NCBI RefSeq assembly: GCF_047663525.1
Contig: NC_092587.1
Coordinates: 36,013,001-36,077,000, forward strand
DNA from: Anas platyrhynchos
Lineage: Eukaryota; Chordata; Aves; Anseriformes; Anatidae
Direction of reading: 5' to 3'
Length of the DNA: 64,000 nucleotides
The number at the start of each line of letters is the position of its first letter. Within the stretch, counting starts at the first letter, position 1. The notes beneath the pieces were generated by a model. It had not been told where the DNA came from, searched no databases, and saw nothing but the letters and a program-made list of their open reading frames with translations. This document shows, one piece after another, positions 63,078 to 64,000 of this stretch. Both the position numbers and the translations under genes were made by a program.

Positions 63078-63380
63078 TCATCTGTTGTTGTAGTCAGCTG
63101 AACCAATTCCTTCTCTAGGAACTCTGGCCTTTTCCTGCCAAAGCACTACCTTTTGAGTTTTAAAAAATTCCAAATCCAGTGGTTCTTTTTTTGGGGAAAA
63201 AGATGTGGTGGCCTTCATTTTTTGAGGATGTTTCACTGTTGTTCTGGGAACTTTAGGAAAAATCATCTTCTCTGTAGTTAAAGTTCCAGGAGAAGTTGAA
63301 TTACTTGTTTGTCTCCAAAAATTCTTAACCTTTTCTGCAACAGATGTACAGGTATTTATCCTTCGGTAAGACTTACTCAT
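63078..63380 (-). pseudogene. Coding-like antisense ORF of 100 codons, possible retrocopy remnant
   Basis: Minus-strand frame starting with ATG at 63380-63378 and preceded immediately by an in-frame TAA. The product is rich in Lys, Ser, Thr and Pro, with segments such as SVAEKVKNFWRQ, FPKVPRTTVKHPQKMKATT and KKEPLDLEFFKTQKV. It reads like part of a real basic, disordered protein rather than a chance frame. After the TGA stop, coding-like sequence seems to continue in another frame (TTTDDSK, then YENTVAKKCKTDHVRASVTI), as expected of a decayed copy. I do not recognise the parent gene. Chance remains possible, since the frame is only 303 bases in AT-rich DNA. Confidence 0.35.
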
Positions 63381-63586
63381 TTAATCTGTGATAGTTCTCT
63401 AATTAAGTTTCAAATAATTTCATTATGGTCAAGAATTAAGTAAACTTGAAAGTGATGCAGAATAATGATGTGGTCCAGCTGAGTGCAAGCACAGTCATTT
63501 CTAACTGGCCACACAGAAATATTGAAGATGCAGAATCGATCTCATGCACATGTTGAATATTCATTCGTTATATATTAATATATATT

Positions 63587-63615
63587 ATAAATGATCATTA
63601 TACGTGATCATTTAT
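63587..63615. repeat. AT-rich hairpin (11-bp arms, 7-base loop)
   Basis: ATAAATGATCA and TGATCATTTAT are exact reverse complements around TTATACG. Directly upstream lies further self-complementary TATATTAATATATA sequence. Confidence 0.85.
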
Positions 63616-64000
63616 TCCAGTATTTTAACAACTTCATAGTTAAAAATAGAAGACCGCCTTCATTAGCCTTCTGACAAACCAAAATAATTGAAGGCAAGTT
63701 GACCCAGATGGCTGTCTTCTTGATAATATTGGGTATGAGCTATACTGGAATATGGAGACAAAACTTAGTATCTGAGTCAGCCACCAGTCTCATCAGTCAT
63801 GCTGAGCAAATTGCTTAGTGTTCCAACTTTCTCATCTGTATTTGAGATTAATATGCAGTACCTTTCCAGAAATGAAGCATTGTGTAAAAACTGGATCTAT
63901 TTTCATTAATTAATAGCCATTTTGGCCTAAAGTGATGTCCCTCAGTCTCTATCTATCAGTTAACACTGCTGTGTGATCATTCACACTATTTTTTTTGTTT

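Larger units (their letters stand above)
62900..64000 (+). other. LEMD3: LEMD3 intron 6, 5' portion (continues past the window edge)
   Basis: Starts with a GTAAGT donor. No segment resembling the next MAN1 exon (second membrane span continuing into a Lys/Glu-rich juxtamembrane stretch) was found to 64000. It contains an antisense coding-like frame (63078-63380) and an AT-rich hairpin (63587-63615). Confidence 0.8.

Noticed and set aside
1..64000. tRNA, rRNA or microRNA genes
   Set aside because: No tRNA cloverleaf with A and B boxes, rRNA segment or convincing long precursor hairpin was recognised on either strand by eye; a tRNAscan or Rfam search was not possible.

Overview
This window is vertebrate nuclear DNA, almost certainly from a bird and most likely a galliform such as chicken. 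The evidence is three CR1 LINE fragments, which are the dominant avian retrotransposon, long introns with GT/AG splice signals, CpG-rich first exons, and two recognisable genes with very high similarity to known vertebrate proteins. It is not a bacterial, phage or plasmid sequence, so the many short open frames are chance frames in intron and intergenic DNA.

Layout. Positions 1-14579 hold the 5' part of WIF1 (Wnt inhibitory factor 1) on the minus strand. Coding exon 1 is 14447-14579 and exon 2 is 14217-14356, separated by a 90-base intron. Everything from 14216 down to 1 is the start of intron 2, and no exon 3 was seen. The WIF1 promoter is a GC-rich block around 14580-14905 with G-rich tracts and a minisatellite. 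About 17 kb of intergenic DNA follows (14580-31695). It carries microsatellites, an AT-rich 22-bp tandem array ending in a perfect palindrome, a CR1 fragment and an older interspersed repeat. From 31696 the divergent plus-strand gene LEMD3 (MAN1, inner nuclear membrane LEM-domain protein) begins in a CpG island. Six coding exons lie in the window (31696-33139, 51659-51696, 53737-53803, 60569-60636, 62593-62672, 62751-62899). They encode the LEM domain, the low-complexity nucleoplasmic region, the first membrane span, the lumenal loop and the start of the second membrane span. The C-terminal part of the gene lies beyond 64000.

How the genes relate. WIF1 is a secreted Wnt antagonist. LEMD3 is a nuclear-envelope protein that restrains SMAD (TGF-beta/BMP) signalling. 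They are head to head, about 17 kb apart, an order I recall from other vertebrates including human chromosome 12. There is no sequence evidence for a shared promoter.

No previously undescribed biological system was found. The items most worth checking are a coding-like antisense open frame in LEMD3 intron 6 (63078-63380), the palindrome-capped AT array (15178-15250), the G-rich repeats at the WIF1 5' end, three CTCF-like motifs, and a CR1 copy flanked by near-identical direct repeats.
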